A stretch of 64,000 bases of DNA. It comes from Impatiens glandulifera (taxonomy: Eukaryota > Streptophyta > Magnoliopsida > Ericales > Balsaminaceae). Position numbers and translations under genes: made by a program. Under the pieces are notes generated by a model. It had not been told where the DNA came from. It saw only the letters and a program-made list of their open reading frames with translations, and did no database searches. Below are positions 11,858 to 23,259 of this stretch, one piece after another; positions within the stretch are counted from its first letter, which is position 1; every line of letters begins with the position of its first letter. The stretch lies in contig NC_061862.1 in NCBI RefSeq assembly GCF_907164915.1, positions 32,200,628-32,264,627 on the forward strand. The letters are read 5' to 3'.

Positions 11858-12029
11858 GATTTGAGGAGAGAATTTGGGCGAGAAAATGAGAAAGGGAATG
11901 ATGTGGCGCAATCTGATTAGCTGAAAAAATAAATAATTACTCTTTCTTCTTTGTTTACTCACATTTTTCCTACTTACAACCAATGAGGTGATGCCACATC
12001 ATTCCCTTCCCCAAATTCCCTCCCCAATC
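11858..12029. mobile_element. Foldback MITE (~172 bp) inside A1
   Basis: The left end GATTTGAGGAGAGAATTTGGG pairs with the right end CCCAAATTCCCTCCCCAATC. Pairing continues inward through GGGAATGATGTGGC against GCCACATCATTCCC, giving imperfect inverted arms of about 60 bp. There is no coding capacity. It disrupts the gag region of A1 and has a decayed relative at 6780-6957. The superfamily is not certain; a clear TSD was not identified. Confidence 0.75.
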
Positions 12030-12518
12030 ACTACTCATTCATTAGAGAATCTAACAAAATCAAGACACTGACTTTGTCCCCAAAATCAATCTCAACAGAT
12101 AATAATTGATTCACAATTGAAATAAATTTGTTCAAATGAGTAGTGACAAGAGTACCCTCATAAGTCTTAAATTGAAAAGCTTTTTAATAAATATACTTTG
12201 TTGTTAGTAGATGATTCCACATACATATTATAGAGTGCTTTCATCATACTCATGTTGATCTTCTCCTTTGCTACATTGTGAGCAATAGTCTTGGCCAGTG
12301 TTAATAGAACAACTACTAAAACCTATTTTATTAAGGAGACATTCAACTTCATCAATCTTCTATAATTTCCCAATAAAAAACACGAAGCTTCTTTTTATAG
12401 AGGTAATCTTCAATTTGCATTCTCCAACATTTATAATCTGTTACATCGAATGTTCCAATGCCATATCATATACTATTTTCGTCTACCATCGTTTCAAATG
12501 CTCTAATCTAGCCTAGTA

Positions 12519-12530
12519 GCTATGATACCG
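12519..12530 (-). other. Primer-binding site of A1 (degenerate)
   Basis: On the minus strand this reads CGGTATCATAGC. It matches the tRNA-iMet-complementary TGGTATCAGAGC with two differences and lies just inside the LTR. Confidence 0.6.
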
Positions 12531-12532
12531 GT

Positions 12533-12900
12533 TGTTAAGATTTGAGTGTCAAAATCCAACCTTCTTGAATCGATCTATAGAAATTGCAAGAAAATAAGAA
12601 CATAAGAAGATAAAATTTATAATAGTGGTTCATTCAAAAGAGTTACGCTCACTTTAGTCGTCACTAGATTTCACTATAAAGAAAAAATATAGAGTTTTTT
12701 TACCTCGCAATGTTTATTTCTCTAGAATTTTGTTTTACCCTATAAAAATCTTAAAAACGACATATTTGTAGGGTAAACATTAAGATAATAAAACATAAAT
12801 AACTCTCGGTTTAGGCCCAGTCACAAACTCAAACACAAACCCAATAAACTTTAATAAACTCATGTAGAGATATTACAAGTGTAGGCTTCATAACTCAACA
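12533..12900 (-). repeat. 5' LTR of copia element A1
   Basis: The 368-bp LTR has TG...CA ends (TGTTAAGATTTG on the plus strand at the inner end, CATAACTCAACA at the outer end). It aligns throughout with the A3 LTRs at 37,347 and 59,563, sharing blocks such as GGTTCA(T/C)TCAAA, AGATTTCACTAT and TAACTCTCGGT-like. Confidence 0.85.
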
Positions 12901-13920
12901 AAAAAGGCCTAGTTAATTGCGTAGAAAAGTTCGAACACGTGTAGAGACCCAATCCGTGCAAAACGCCCATCATCCAAATGTGAGCACCAATGCACCATTA
13001 CACGCCCACACCCAAGACATTGTCAATAACACGAAACATGGTCGTTTCATTTGGAGCATATTCTTCAACCTCACAATGTAGTAGTTTACGCAAGTGCTTC
13101 ATTTGAAAACATTGAAAAATGTTATCTTTTTGGATAGTGGACCATTCAACATGATTCAAAAAGAAAATGATCACAACAAAAATAATGTGATCATTTCTCT
13201 TTCCCTCAATGGTGCGTTGGAAGAAATAAGGCTAAGGCGGACATCTTTAAATTAATCCTCGTCATTCCATATAAGGGGAGAACTCAAAGAAGAAGGGAGA
13301 AGGCCATTTTACAAAGTTTGAACTTTTAAAATTTTCTAAAGAAGTTGTGAAAGGTTATTCCAATCAAGTCAAAAGTTTCATAAAGTTCCAAGGAGTAAGT
13401 TCTAATCAATTCTAAGCTCTAAACCTACTTGCAATACAAGTTATAAACAAAACTTAAATTTTACACACTTGAGCTCTTGTGTTCTTAAATATTTAGTTCT
13501 TCAATTTCTTGATTGGAAATCAATCTTTGCATGATTTAGAAACTTTATTTTTGTCAAAACTGAATCAATTATTTTCTCCTAAAACAAAAAAGCCCAATTT
13601 GAAATTTAAATCTCAAAAACAACGGGTTACTATTATTAAATTGCAACCCAAGGATGATCCAAATAGTTTCTAAATGAGTGTAGGATCATTTCTAAAACAT
13701 TAACGAGTTATTTGGTTAAGTTTTACTAAAATCACATAATTTCATTGAAGTCTCAATTTTCAATTTTGTACTTAGTTTAGGACTGGTTTAGCCTGCATTT
13801 ATTTGGTCTGTTTTAGTTCTAACGTGAAACTTTCTACAAGCTCAAAATTTGATATGAGTTGAAAAGTGTGAAAACCGTTTTTGGGTGAAGGATTATGTTT
13901 TCCATCGAAACTCCGACAAC
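12901..13920. other. Unassigned segment flanking element D
   Basis: No open frame or terminal repeat was recognised. The string CCATATAAGGGG near 13,268 could be a core-promoter TATA of an unidentified LTR or gene. The segment continues on the far side of element D at 24,133. It may be a remnant of another retrotransposon, but I cannot support a class. Confidence 0.4.
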
Positions 13921-13925
13921 TCCCT

Positions 13926-14142
13926 TGTAAATTGTTAAACTGAAAAGTATATTAATTTAGCAACACAGTGGCTATATACAGCCTTACAGAACAAAGAAAA
14001 CAGTTTAAAAACAAACTAAAAACTAGGGAATTGCTACTCCACTCCATGCTACCTCAACCCCATTACTCTAAACATGATCTCATAAAGAACTTGACACTAT
14101 TGACAGTTACAAGATAACTAATAACTTACTGAAACTCCAACA
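13926..14142 (-). repeat. 3' LTR of element D
   Basis: The 217-bp LTR runs from TGTAAATTGTTAAAC to GAAACTCCAACA on the plus strand. It matches 23,916-24,127 with only a few substitutions and short indels. The TSD TCCCT abuts it at 13,921-13,925. Confidence 0.95.
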
Positions 14143-14153
14143 TACTCCCCCTT
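14143..14153 (-). other. Polypurine tract of element D
   Basis: On the minus strand AAGGGGGAGTA directly precedes the 3' LTR. It is a classic plant copia plus-strand primer. Confidence 0.85.
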
Positions 14154-14473
14154 ACGCTAATTCATCTTAATTTAGCTTACTTCAGACAAGCTAACTATTC
14201 CAAGCAATTCACACAGTTTCTCGAATTGCTCCAACTTCAATGGTTTAGTAAAGATATCCACGACTTGATTCTCTGTTGCATATTATTCTAGCTTGACAGT
14301 TTCTGCATTCACCAACTCCCTTAGATAATGAAATCTTACTTAAATGTGCTTGTTTTCCCATGAAGAACCGGATGCTTTGACAGTTGTACGGTGGAATTGT
14401 TGTCACAATTAATCACACTTGCTGATTCTTCCTTAGCTCCAATCTTCTCTAAAATTCTTCTAAGACAAACACA

Positions 14474-14764
14474 CTAACAAGAACAGATCACAGCTTCTAT
14501 GTATTCTGCCTCGGTTGTAGAAAGTGAAACAACCGACTGTTTCTTTGATGCCCAAGATATTGCACCTAATGCCATGAAGAACGCACATCCAGCTGTGCTC
14601 ATGCGATCATCTAAGTCACCAGCGTAGTCACTATCTATGAAAGCCAAGAGCCTTGGGCTGTTGTTCTTGCTTCTCCTATAGAAAATACCAAGTTGAGTCG
14701 TACCTTTTAAGTATCGTAGAATCCTTTTTGCAGCAAGCCAATGTGACATCCTTGGACTTGCCAT
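14474..14764 (-). pseudogene. pol: RNase H domain of element D
   Basis: The frame encodes the copia RNase H: AKRILRYLKGT, then D-SDYAGDLDDR (first Asp), SWASKKQ and the STTEAEY (Glu) segment. It is separated from the RT frame by a disrupted stretch (14,765-14,950), so the original polyprotein is broken. In a functional element this domain degrades the RNA strand of the hybrid during reverse transcription in the virus-like particle. Confidence 0.85.
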
Positions 14765-14950
14765 GAATCAACTTATGAGGCACACTCCATACATCAAATC
14801 AGACCTGGTCACTGTTAAATATATGATGCTCTCAACCAATTGTTTGAACATGGTTTCATCTACTTTCTCAAAATTTTCATCTTTTGCATGTTTCGTTCCC
14901 GGCACGATGGGATTTTTAACTGCATTGATTTCTTCCATCCCAAATCTTGC

Positions 14951-15790
14951 TTAAACCTCACAAGCATATCGTTTTTGACAAATAAAGATTCCTGCATCAC
15001 TCTGTTTCACTTCAATCCCAAGAAAATGCTTCATTTTTCCTAAATTAGACATCTCGAATTCCAGCGTCATCGACTTTTTAAACTCTTCACACATAGTCTT
15101 ATCATTCCCGGTAAATATTAAATCATTGACATATAGGCTGACAATGAGAATATTACCTCCTTTTATCTTGGAAAACAAAGTGTGTTCGCTGGGACATCTT
15201 TCAAATTTCTCCTTCAGAAAATATCCTTCAATTCGGATATACCACGCTCGCGGGGCCAGTTTAAGCCCATATAGTGCTTTCCTCAGCTTATACACCTTTT
15301 CTTCATCCTCTTTCTTTATAAACCCTTCTGGCTGTCTCACATACACATCCTCCTTCAAATCTCCATGTAAAAACGCGCTCTTGACATCCAACTGAAAAAT
15401 CTCCCAATTCAATTGTGCTGCAACAACAAGTATGGTTCGAATTGTGTCGAGCCTTGCAACTGGAGCAAAGACTTCGGTATAGTCTATGCCATAGCATTGA
15501 GCATAACCTTTTGCTACAAACCTTGCCTTGTGTTTATCGACTTTACCATTTTCATTCAGCTTGGTTTTATAAACCCATTTCACTCCAATTGGTGTGACAC
15601 CTCTAGGTAAAGTGGTTAACTCCCATGTGTTGTTCCTCATAATTGATTTGATTTTATGTTCTATAGTTTCTCTCCAAACTTTGTCTTTCACTGCCTCATC
15701 ATATTGAACCGGATCACTTTCTGACATCATTATCAACAACATGACAGAAAAGTCTTCGTCTTCTCCATCTCCTACAACATAATTAGTCAA
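14951..15790 (-). pseudogene. pol: Reverse transcriptase of element D (inactivated)
   Basis: This 279-codon frame is a copia RT. Landmarks are WKWVYKTK-type GVKWVYKTK (about 69-77), KARFVAKGY, FQLDVKSAFLHGDL (about 132-145, with the first catalytic Asp), KALYGLKLAPRAWY and LYVNDLIFTGND (219-230). The catalytic YVDD box reads YVND: the first Asp of the pair is changed to Asn (codon at about 15,125-15,127), which should abolish polymerisation. The frame begins only a few residues after the junction with B1, so the upstream polyprotein, including integrase, is gone. Confidence 0.9.
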
Positions 15791-17660
15791 GTATTTTAGT
15801 GTTCTTGGTGTTCAACTTTTTCAACACTTTTGCTTCAACATCAGCTCTTTTTGCATCAGGGTTGAAGTTAGCTTTCCTGGCTTCATAGATTGGAAACACA
15901 GCTTTTCCAAGAATGCAAGCTTCCACAAGTTCTCTTTTATTCAGAGCTTCACCGACATCTGAAGTTCTTGCCCATTTCAGGACTTTCTTCTCATTTGCCA
16001 CTCTCTTCTTCCATTCTTTGGTTATGACAGCGTTAGATAGAGAGTCGTTGTACTTAGAGAACAGCCTCTCAATACACCAGGAATCATAGACTTCTAATTT
16101 TTCAGTAGAAAGAACTTTCACTTGATCCAGAATAAGATCAACGATACCTCTTGCTTCAGATACCTTCTCATGAGCTTGAAATGCAATGGATTTCCCTTTT
16201 CCAACAACCTCTACAGGTTTTGGAGCTGGTTTGGGTTCACCAATTACAGTTCCTCTGGTCCTTTTTCTGGCCCGCAACAGTTCAAAGGCAGATTGGGGTT
16301 TCAAGCAGAACTCAGCAGGGAACTCTCTACCGACAATTTTTCCGACCACCAAGGAATCCTTGGGAGCAGGAGTTTTGTGTTCACCAGCAACAAGGGTAAG
16401 ATCAACACCTTGTTCTGGTTGCGACGACTCTGTAGCACCGGCGGCTACATGATCAGATTGCATAACAGGAGACTCCGCCTTGTTAATGATTTCAACATTT
16501 GGACCGACTGACTCAACAACAGGCCCTTCAACAAATTCTCTCAGAGGAGAGAAAACAGATTCAGCTTGTTCCACTCCGGGAACATCAAATTTTGGCACAA
16601 TAGCCAAAGATTTAGAAGACTTTACCTTGGCAGATTTAGACGCGCGGGGCGCCTTTGTCTTCTTCTCCTTTGAGGCACAAGACCTAGAAGGTTTCCTCAA
16701 ATAAGTTGAGGGAGTGGATAACGACGTCATTAGGGTTGCAGCTAGTACGCCTGGACCTTGCTTCACTATTGAATCAATAGATTCTGTGTCCTTCCGATTT
16801 GGGATTTTCATGCTGGAGGAACTGGCCTCCGATTCGTTCACAGTTCTGGTTCTCTTTGCTCCTGTTGACATAACAGAAGTAGAAGGCTATGATCGGGTGG
16901 ACGGCTTTCCACCAGTCTGGAAACTAGAAGCCCCAGATGCAGACTCTAGGTTGCTCTTCATCCTAGTCAGAGTGTTGGCCACCATAAGAGCAGTAAAAAC
17001 TCTTGGAGAGTTGATTTGAGCCTGTTCACCAACAGGAACCCCCAAAAACTTCAGTAGGTGACTCAGTTGAGCCGCATACGTGATACTCTCCTTGTTCGTC
17101 TGGCTGATAGAATAACACAGATTCTGAAAAAGGGTGTGACCCCAGTTCACTTGGATCCCTTTAGAAATGGCGCACATATAGTCAAAACGGTCTTGACTAT
17201 AGAGATTGAAGGAGCCAGCCTTCCCTTGCAACGCCTTCGTCACCACGTCGTTTATAAGAATGAAGTGGGGTTTGAATACCTTCTTGTATCCATTTACATG
17301 GATTTTAAAATCGTCAACAGAGAAGGAAGTCTTCATTTCCTCCATGATTTCTGAAGGGAGCACCAAGTCGAACAGATGACCCTCCGTCGGAAGTTCAAAG
17401 AACTCCGCATAAGCCGCTTCGTCAAAGGAGATCTCATTTTCGTTAACGGTTGCTACGATAGAATCATCCACCATAACTGCCGTCTTGAAGAACTCGCGAA
17501 CTTCGTCTTCATAGAAGATGAACGGTCCACTCAGATACTTCCTCAACCCAAAATATTCTAGGGTTTGGTACATCTTCACCACCTCCGGTTGATCAAAAGA
17601 GTACACTGATGGAAAGTCCACCTGCAGAGTATAGTGACCGAGAGTGATTTTATTCACCAT
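15783..17660 (-). pseudogene. Long P ORF of element B1 (unknown function, truncated)
   Basis: Two in-phase frames (17,660-16,887 and 16,871-15,783) are separated by a single in-frame stop at 16,887-16,889, so they are one mutated gene. The N-terminal globular region (about residues 12-185) has QVDF (13-16), EFF (56-58), FFELPTEG (87-94), KALQGKAGSFNLYSQ and VNWGHTLFQNL (171-181). A Ser/Lys-rich linker with basic clusters (AKRTRT, RKRTRG) follows, then a segment with KWRKRVANEKKVLKWA-like text shared with B3. No RT, integrase or membrane motif is present. The same domain occurs in B2, B3 and B4 in the env-like position. I do not recognise a function. The 3' part is lost at the junction with element D. 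Confidence 0.7.
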
Positions 17661-18615
17661 TTTGAGAGAATGTGAATCGACATGATATTTCAGAGAGATT
17701 TAGTGAGAGAAATGCAAGAAATCTAGGGTTCTTAGAGATTTCGAGAAATTGAAAGTTTTCAAAATCATGCAGTAATGTCCTTATATAGAAGAAAGATGGA
17801 AATACAGAATAACCGTCTATTCTAGGGGTATGGCCCATTAATAAATGTTAGACGTCCTTTTTCAAGAAATCATCATTAGAAATGAGGGTATATCAGTCAT
17901 TTTCTCTAAACTTGATAGACACGTGTCTTCATGTTATTAAGAGATGACTGTTTAATGTTTTGAGCGGGAAAAACAGATAGCTCTCAACGTGGGACAGCTG
18001 TCCTTGATCAGTCTAATCGACACGTAGTTAGACGTTTTTCTTACTTCACAAATCCAATATAACACGGCGTCTATTAGACGGATGAGTGTATTAGACGCAT
18101 ACGTCTAATTCCGTGTTTATAACGAATCCGTCTAATATTTATTAGACATGTACGTCTAATTCCGCATAAACACCACGTGTTAGACGTGTGTTTATTAGAC
18201 GTGAGAATCCTTTTGCTCAAGACGTAAAAACGTCTAATTACGTAGGTATAACACCTCAACATATAGACTTAGATGTATAGATTGTGAGCAAAAATACGTC
18301 TAAGTACATACTGTTTCTTTTAGACACCCTTGTCTAGTTAGATCGATTAAGGATATTCGTCTAGAGAGTATCTTTATTTCCAAAGAAATTTTTCTTCTCA
18401 CAATGAATATGGACATTAGAGTTTTATAAACAATTTTTGTGGTCTAAAGACCAAAAATATTTTTAACAAATAAAAACATTTATTCTTCCAAAATGGCAAG
18501 TGCCATTGTTTATCTTCCAAGATGTGTACTCAGAGGAGTACTCTTCTAGCTTCCTTCCTACTATCCTCCTATACCACCTACAAAATAAACTATTTACAAA
18601 TCTTGGTACCCACAC
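17661..18615 (-). promoter_or_regulatory. gag-P spacer of B1 with putative internal promoter
   Basis: The spacer replaces pol in this element. A TATA-type CTATATAAGG lies at 17,779-17,788, about 118 bp before the P start codon; B3 has the same box at the same distance. Upstream is the palindrome GACACGTGTC (17,918-17,927) with a G-box core, and then several TTAGAC/GTCTAA pairs (about 18,030-18,340). The segment TGCTCAAGACGTAAAAACG near 18,214 is conserved in all four B copies. This arrangement suggests that P has its own promoter, which is inferred and not proven. Confidence 0.5.
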
Positions 18616-20412
18616 TCAATTGGGTCCTCGATCAATTAGTCCCTTGGAAATCCATATTTGAGTTATTCTGATGGATTTCCCATTTTGTGTTGTGATTAAT
18701 GCATAAGTTTTTGACTTAGCAGATGACTTCCTGCTAGCCACTGATCCTTTAGCTTTTGAAGAAGGTTTTCTTTTAAAACTCATTGACTTAGAGTCAGGTT
18801 TTAAATTACCAGACTTATTAGCTTTTTCTAACTTATTCTTAAGCTAGTTAATAGTTGGTGGAACATAAACTATTTCATTTTTAAAAGCCACTTCTTCATG
18901 AATAGGATGAGATTCAATGTCAGTCATACTTCATTTGACAAAACTTATTGGCTTAAGTTTGTCATTTGGCTTTGACTTTTTGCAAGACAAATTAGGGTCA
19001 TTTCTATCAAATCCCAATCCGGCTCTAGATCCAGCAGGTTTCAACATGTTGATCTGATATTTGACAGTATCACCAGACCTTGACCATGCACAAACAACAT
19101 AGTTAAGCCTTTTGTTTTCAGATGAAAGAGTTTGAATCTGTTTCTTGAGTATCTCATTCTCTGATTAGATCTCTTCAATCTTCTTTTCAAAAATATGTGA
19201 CTCTTTTTCTTTAGACATATTTGGTTCATTTAAATCTGATGAAGATTTAGTTTCATTTAGAGATTCTGCTAGCTTTCTGTACTCGATGACCATGTCATCT
19301 AGTGTAGCTACCAGTTGTTCCCTTGAAAACCTTTTGGAAGAAAAATTAAATACCTCAGTTTCCTGAGTTCCTTCCTCATCTTCTCTGGCCATGAAGCAAG
19401 TCACGTCTTCTTCATCACTTTCACTGGATGAGGAGTACGAGCCATGGCTGCTTCCTCTGTTCTTTCCGTCACCAGCCATGAGAGCCTTCAGCTCTTTTCC
19501 ATCTTCCTTGGCATCTTCACGCTTTGGCTTCCGGCATTCCGATGCATAATGACCTTTAATACCACAGTTAAAACAAGTAACATTAGCTTTAGATTTTTTA
19601 TTATCATTAGAATTTGAAAAGTTTGAGTTAGAGTTGCTCTTCTTCATGAAGTCGCCAAACTTCTTCACAAAGAGAGACATGGCATCGCTGCTCAGCTGCT
19701 GAGCTGCCATCTTCACGTACGGAGTGGTTGGTGGCTCTTCAGAGGTCACCATCGCCTTAGCAATGATAACGGACGAGGGTTGATCTTCTTCCATCCTACA
19801 GTTCAGCTCGAACTCATAGGCCTTGAGGTCAGCGAAGAGATCAAAGAGAGAGATCTTGTTCAGACCTTTGGATTCTCTCATCGCCATAGTCTTCATGTCC
19901 CATTCCCTTCTAAGAGTACGCATGAACTTGATAGCAAGCTCCCAGTTTCTATAGGTCTTGCCTAGGATGGACAGAGAGGAGACGATCTTGCTGAATCTGG
20001 TGTCGAAATCGTTCATTGTTTCACCAGGACGCATTTTGAAGCTGTCGAACTGTTGAGTGGAAACCATGATCTTGTTTTCCTTGGTTTGCTCGTTGCCCTC
20101 ACACTGTTGAATGAGTCTGTCCCAGACCTCTTTAGCAGTGTCACATTCGTTGATGTAGTTGAACATGCTGTCATCGAGAGATCTGTACAGAACATCAAGA
20201 GCCATGTTGTTGAGGTTGTTCTGCCACTTTTCATCAGCAGTCCAGTCGGCCTTCTCCTTATCAATCTTGATAGGACCTTCTGTGACAACACTCCACATGT
20301 CATCATGAAGAGAAGAGAGATGAGCACGAACTCTTTTCTTCCAAACAATGTAGTTTTCACGAGAGAAGGTTGGAATGACTGTAGCACTGGCATCTTTGGG
20401 TATGTTGGACAT
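18616..20412 (-). pseudogene. gag: gag of element B1
   Basis: The reading frame from the ATG at 20,412 to the TGA at 18,616-18,618 is 599 codons and keeps one phase throughout, but is broken by in-frame stops at 19,165 and further on. It encodes the copia Gag capsid region (ENYIVWKKRVRAHL near the start, then NIMALDVLYRS-like and KEVWDRL segments) and a CCHC knuckle (CFNCGIKGHYASEC). An acidic Ser-rich stretch and a Lys/Ser-rich tail (SFKRKPSSKAKGS) follow. It ends at a TGA followed in the same phase by VWVP, a boundary shared with B2 and B3. In a working element Gag forms the particle that packages RNA. Confidence 0.85.
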
Positions 20413-20443
20413 ATTTCAGGATAGGCTTGAGAATAGAAACAGG

Positions 20444-20455
20444 GCTCTGATACCA
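20444..20455 (-). other. Primer-binding site of B1
   Basis: On the minus strand TGGTATCAGAGC, complementary to the 3' end of initiator tRNA-Met, lies 2 bases inside the LTR. It is a perfect copia PBS. Confidence 0.92.
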
Positions 20456-20457
20456 AT

Positions 20458-22715
20458 TGATAGGATCGACTTTATCGTTAAAGACGGGGGTCTGGCTAAG
20501 GATGAAGGCTTATGAAAACGGTTTGATAGAAATCCTGTTAGGGATTAATATCTCTTTCTATTCTACGCAAACTTGTGTAAACACTTGAAACAGATTCAAG
20601 GCGGAATTGTTTACTTGGGTTTGAAGCACAAGATGAAATATGAAAAGATGATAGAAATGAAGAACACAACAGTTTGTTTATGGATGTTCGGGGAAACTCA
20701 CTTACGTCACCCCTTCTTCCAACCACCGGAAGGAATCACTATAATATGATGAGAATCAAATACAGTTTATACACAATTAGCTCACTATTGAACATAACAC
20801 TTTCTTTTCAATTACAAGATGAAGAATATCACTTAGCTAAAGGTGTTTTGATTCAAGCTCTCTCTCTCGATTCACAAACAGTACAATCAGAAAGAAGCTT
20901 CACAGAGTAAGTTCAGTAAGCAAGATGATTGAGTATTTCTCTCTCTGCAAAATTAGAATGCTTGATCGTTTGTATTCGCCTGTTCGTTCTTCTAATTGTC
21001 CGTTTTCCTTAGTATTTGTTAAATACCGAGCAGGAGCTAACGGTCGAATCTTCAAGAATGATACGTGGCACTCTTCCATTGGAAAGCCTCCATTGTACAC
21101 AGCAGGTTCTGAGCACAAGGATCGTGGCCGTACCAAACTGGTAGTGCGCCGAATATTCTATTAGGGATGTACCTGCAAAACGGGTAATGTGAGGAAAATT
21201 CTCTTACGTAGCATTCCTTGATTGGATGCATATAGCTGCTGTACTAATCTTCACAGGAAAGTGGAGCAGAAGTAGGGTACAGCTATAGCACATGGGTAGG
21301 AGATATGCTAGATTTAAGCGTACTTCTTAAATAGAGCATTATACGTATTTCAGTTTAGACGGATTTGTGAAAATCAGTCTAATGAAATGAGTCAACTCCT
21401 TCTAATGGAAAAACGTCTATTAGACCGCCTGGCCTAATAGAATTAGACTCACGTCTAATTACAATAACCATTAGACTGGCACGTCTAACTCCACTGAGTT
21501 AGACTACCATGTCTAATTCCGGTTCTACCTCAGACTAATCTGAAAGAGTTAGACTCACGTCTAACTTTCACTAATTAGACTACCCGTCTAATTATTCAAT
21601 AACCATTAGACAGACACGTCTAACTCCACTGAGTTAGACTGCCACGTCTAATTCCGGTTCTACCTCAGACTAATCTGAAGGAGTTAGACTCACGTCTAAC
21701 ATTCACTAATTAGACTACCCGTCTAATTATAAAATAACCATTAGACTTGCACGTCTAACTCCACTGAGTTAGACTACCACGTCTAATTCCGGTTCTACCT
21801 CAGACTTATCTGAAGGAGTTAGACTCACGTCTAACTTTCACTAATTAGACTACCCGTCTAATTATTCAATCACCATTAGACCGACACGTCTAACTCCACT
21901 GAGTTAGACTGCCATGTCTAATTCCGGTTCTACCTCAAACTAATCTGAAGGAGTTAGACTCACGTCTAACTTTCACTAATTAGACTACCCGTCTAATTAT
22001 TTAATAACCATTAGACCAGCACGTCTAACTCCACTGAGTTAGACTGCCACGTCTAATTCCATTAGACTTGCGTATAATTCTGTGTATTCATTAGACCATC
22101 CGTCTAATTCTTTACATCTATTAGACTTACACGTCTAACTCCGATGAGTTAGACTGTACGTCTAACTCCATTAGACTTGCGTCTAATTCCGTGTATTCAT
22201 TAGACTATCAGTCTAATTCTTTACATATATTAGACTTACACGTCTAACTCCGATGAGTTAGACTTTACGTCTAATTCCATTAGACTTGCGTCTAATTCCG
22301 TGTATTCATTAGACTATCCGTCTAATTCTTTACATCTATTAGACTTACACGTCTAACTCCAATGAGTTAGACTGTACGTCTAATTCCATTAGACTTGCGT
22401 CTAATTCCGTATATTCATTAGACTATCCGTCTAATTCTTTACATCTATTAGACTTACACGTCTGTACGTCTAATTCCATTAGACTTGCGTCTAATTTACA
22501 CGTCTATTAGACTGCACATCCAACTCCGATGAGTTAGAATGTGCGTCTAATTTTATGCGAATGAAAATCAACATCGATCTAATGACCATCATTAGATCCT
22601 AGTCTGATAATATGTTGTCTCAATACACCTGTATCAAAACTCATAAATTATTTTATCATCAAAATATCAGTGGTCAAATTATTTCAACACTTAGTTAAAA
22701 TAATTTGACCCAACA
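20458..22715 (-). repeat. 5' LTR of element B1 (2.26 kb)
   Basis: The LTR runs from TGATAGGATCG to AATTTGACCCAACA on the plus strand (TG...CA on the element strand). About half of it is a TTAGAC/GTCTAA array (listed separately). The non-array part from 20,458 to 21,390 aligns with the B2 LTRs. Confidence 0.92.
21393..22565. repeat. TTAGAC/GTCTAA array in the B1 LTR (135-bp and 109-bp units)
   Basis: Successive units starting at 21,471, 21,606, 21,741, 21,876 and 22,011 have an exact 135-bp period. From 22,061 the period changes to 109 bp (22,061, 22,170, 22,279, 22,388), followed by a shortened unit. Every unit is built from inverted pairs of TTAGAC and GTCTAA with 4-10-bp spacers, usually containing ACGT. 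The array lies in U3, upstream of the expected transcription start on the element strand. Confidence 0.95.
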
Positions 22716-23241
22716 CCTTACATGTTCCATCACGAATCAGAATTGCTAAGCCGTTTTCCTGTAACTGTCCAAGGCTTAGCAAATTGTTCTTTAGCTCCGG
22801 AACGTAATAAACATCGGGTATGACTTGAGTGACACTATTGACAAGAACTTTTACACTACCTTTTCCCACCAACGACAACCTCGCGTCGTTTCCAAGCTTG
22901 GCTGATAGATTGATTCCTTCGTCCAGATAAGAAAACCATTCTTTACTACCGATCGTATGGTTGCTGCATCCCGAGTCTAAAAACCAAACCTCTTCTCTAA
23001 TTTCTTGGTGTTGCTCCACATAGGCCATCAGGAGCAATTATTCTTTCTCTTCTAATTCAATATAGTTTGCCTTTTTCTCCCAATTTGGACATTTGTTTTG
23101 GTAATTCCCCAATTTGTGACAATTGTAACACTCAACAGTTGCACGATCAAAGGTTTTTCTTCCTCTTCCTCTTCCTCTACCGCAACGTCCTCTAAACGAT
23201 CCTTGACCTCGTCCTCTACTTGGTCTCTCATCTTGAGACAC
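22716..23241 (-). pseudogene. gag-pol: Gag zinc knuckle and protease start of element D
   Basis: After an RG-rich stretch (GRGQGSFRGRCGRGRGRGR) comes a knuckle CYNCHKLGNYQNKC in which the expected His is Asn, so zinc binding should fail. A stop at 23,038 interrupts the frame, and the next frame gives the aspartic protease WFLDSGCSNH with the DSG active site. The frame then runs into B1 LTR sequence at 22,715, which fixes the insertion point inside the protease-integrase linker. Confidence 0.85.
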
Positions 23242-23259
23242 TTTTACAGCCTTATCTTC

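Larger units (their letters stand above)
9396..12900 (-). mobile_element. Degenerate Ty1/copia element A1, 3'-truncated
   Basis: Read on the minus strand the order is LTR (12,900-12,533), primer-binding site, gag with a CCHC knuckle (about 11,830-11,530), integrase C-terminal part with KFFGCLSYVYIN (10,665 onward), then reverse transcriptase pieces down to about 9396. The RT and LTR match element A3 in this window. The RNase H end and 3' LTR are absent; similarity to A3 stops near 9396. All frames are fragmented by stops and indels. A MITE sits inside at 11,858-12,029. Because one LTR is missing, no TSD can be defined. Confidence 0.8.
15791..22715 (-). mobile_element. Sirevirus-like element B1, pol-less, truncated at its 3' side
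   Basis: On the minus strand it consists of a 5' LTR (22,715-20,458), PBS (20,455-20,444), gag (20,412-18,616), a noncoding spacer (18,615-17,661) and the long P ORF (17,660-about 15,800). There is no protease, integrase or RT between gag and P. The element stops inside P near 15,790-15,811 and is joined directly to the RT of element D. Its P C-terminus and 3' LTR are deleted. Because one end is lost, no TSD can be shown; CCTTA follows the intact end at 22,716. Confidence 0.88.

Noticed and set aside
14763..15610. Plus-strand open frames opposite the RT of element D
   Set aside because: They are shadows of the minus-strand copia RT and RNase H; no motif is present on the plus strand.
16122..17354. 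Plus-strand open frames across long P of B1
   Set aside because: They overlap the minus-strand P frames, which are longer and conserved in three other elements.
21393..22565. CRISPR-like appearance of regularly spaced repeats
   Set aside because: The repeats are inverted hexamer pairs inside a plant LTR, the intervening sequences are themselves repeated, and no cas genes exist here. It is a satellite-like LTR array.
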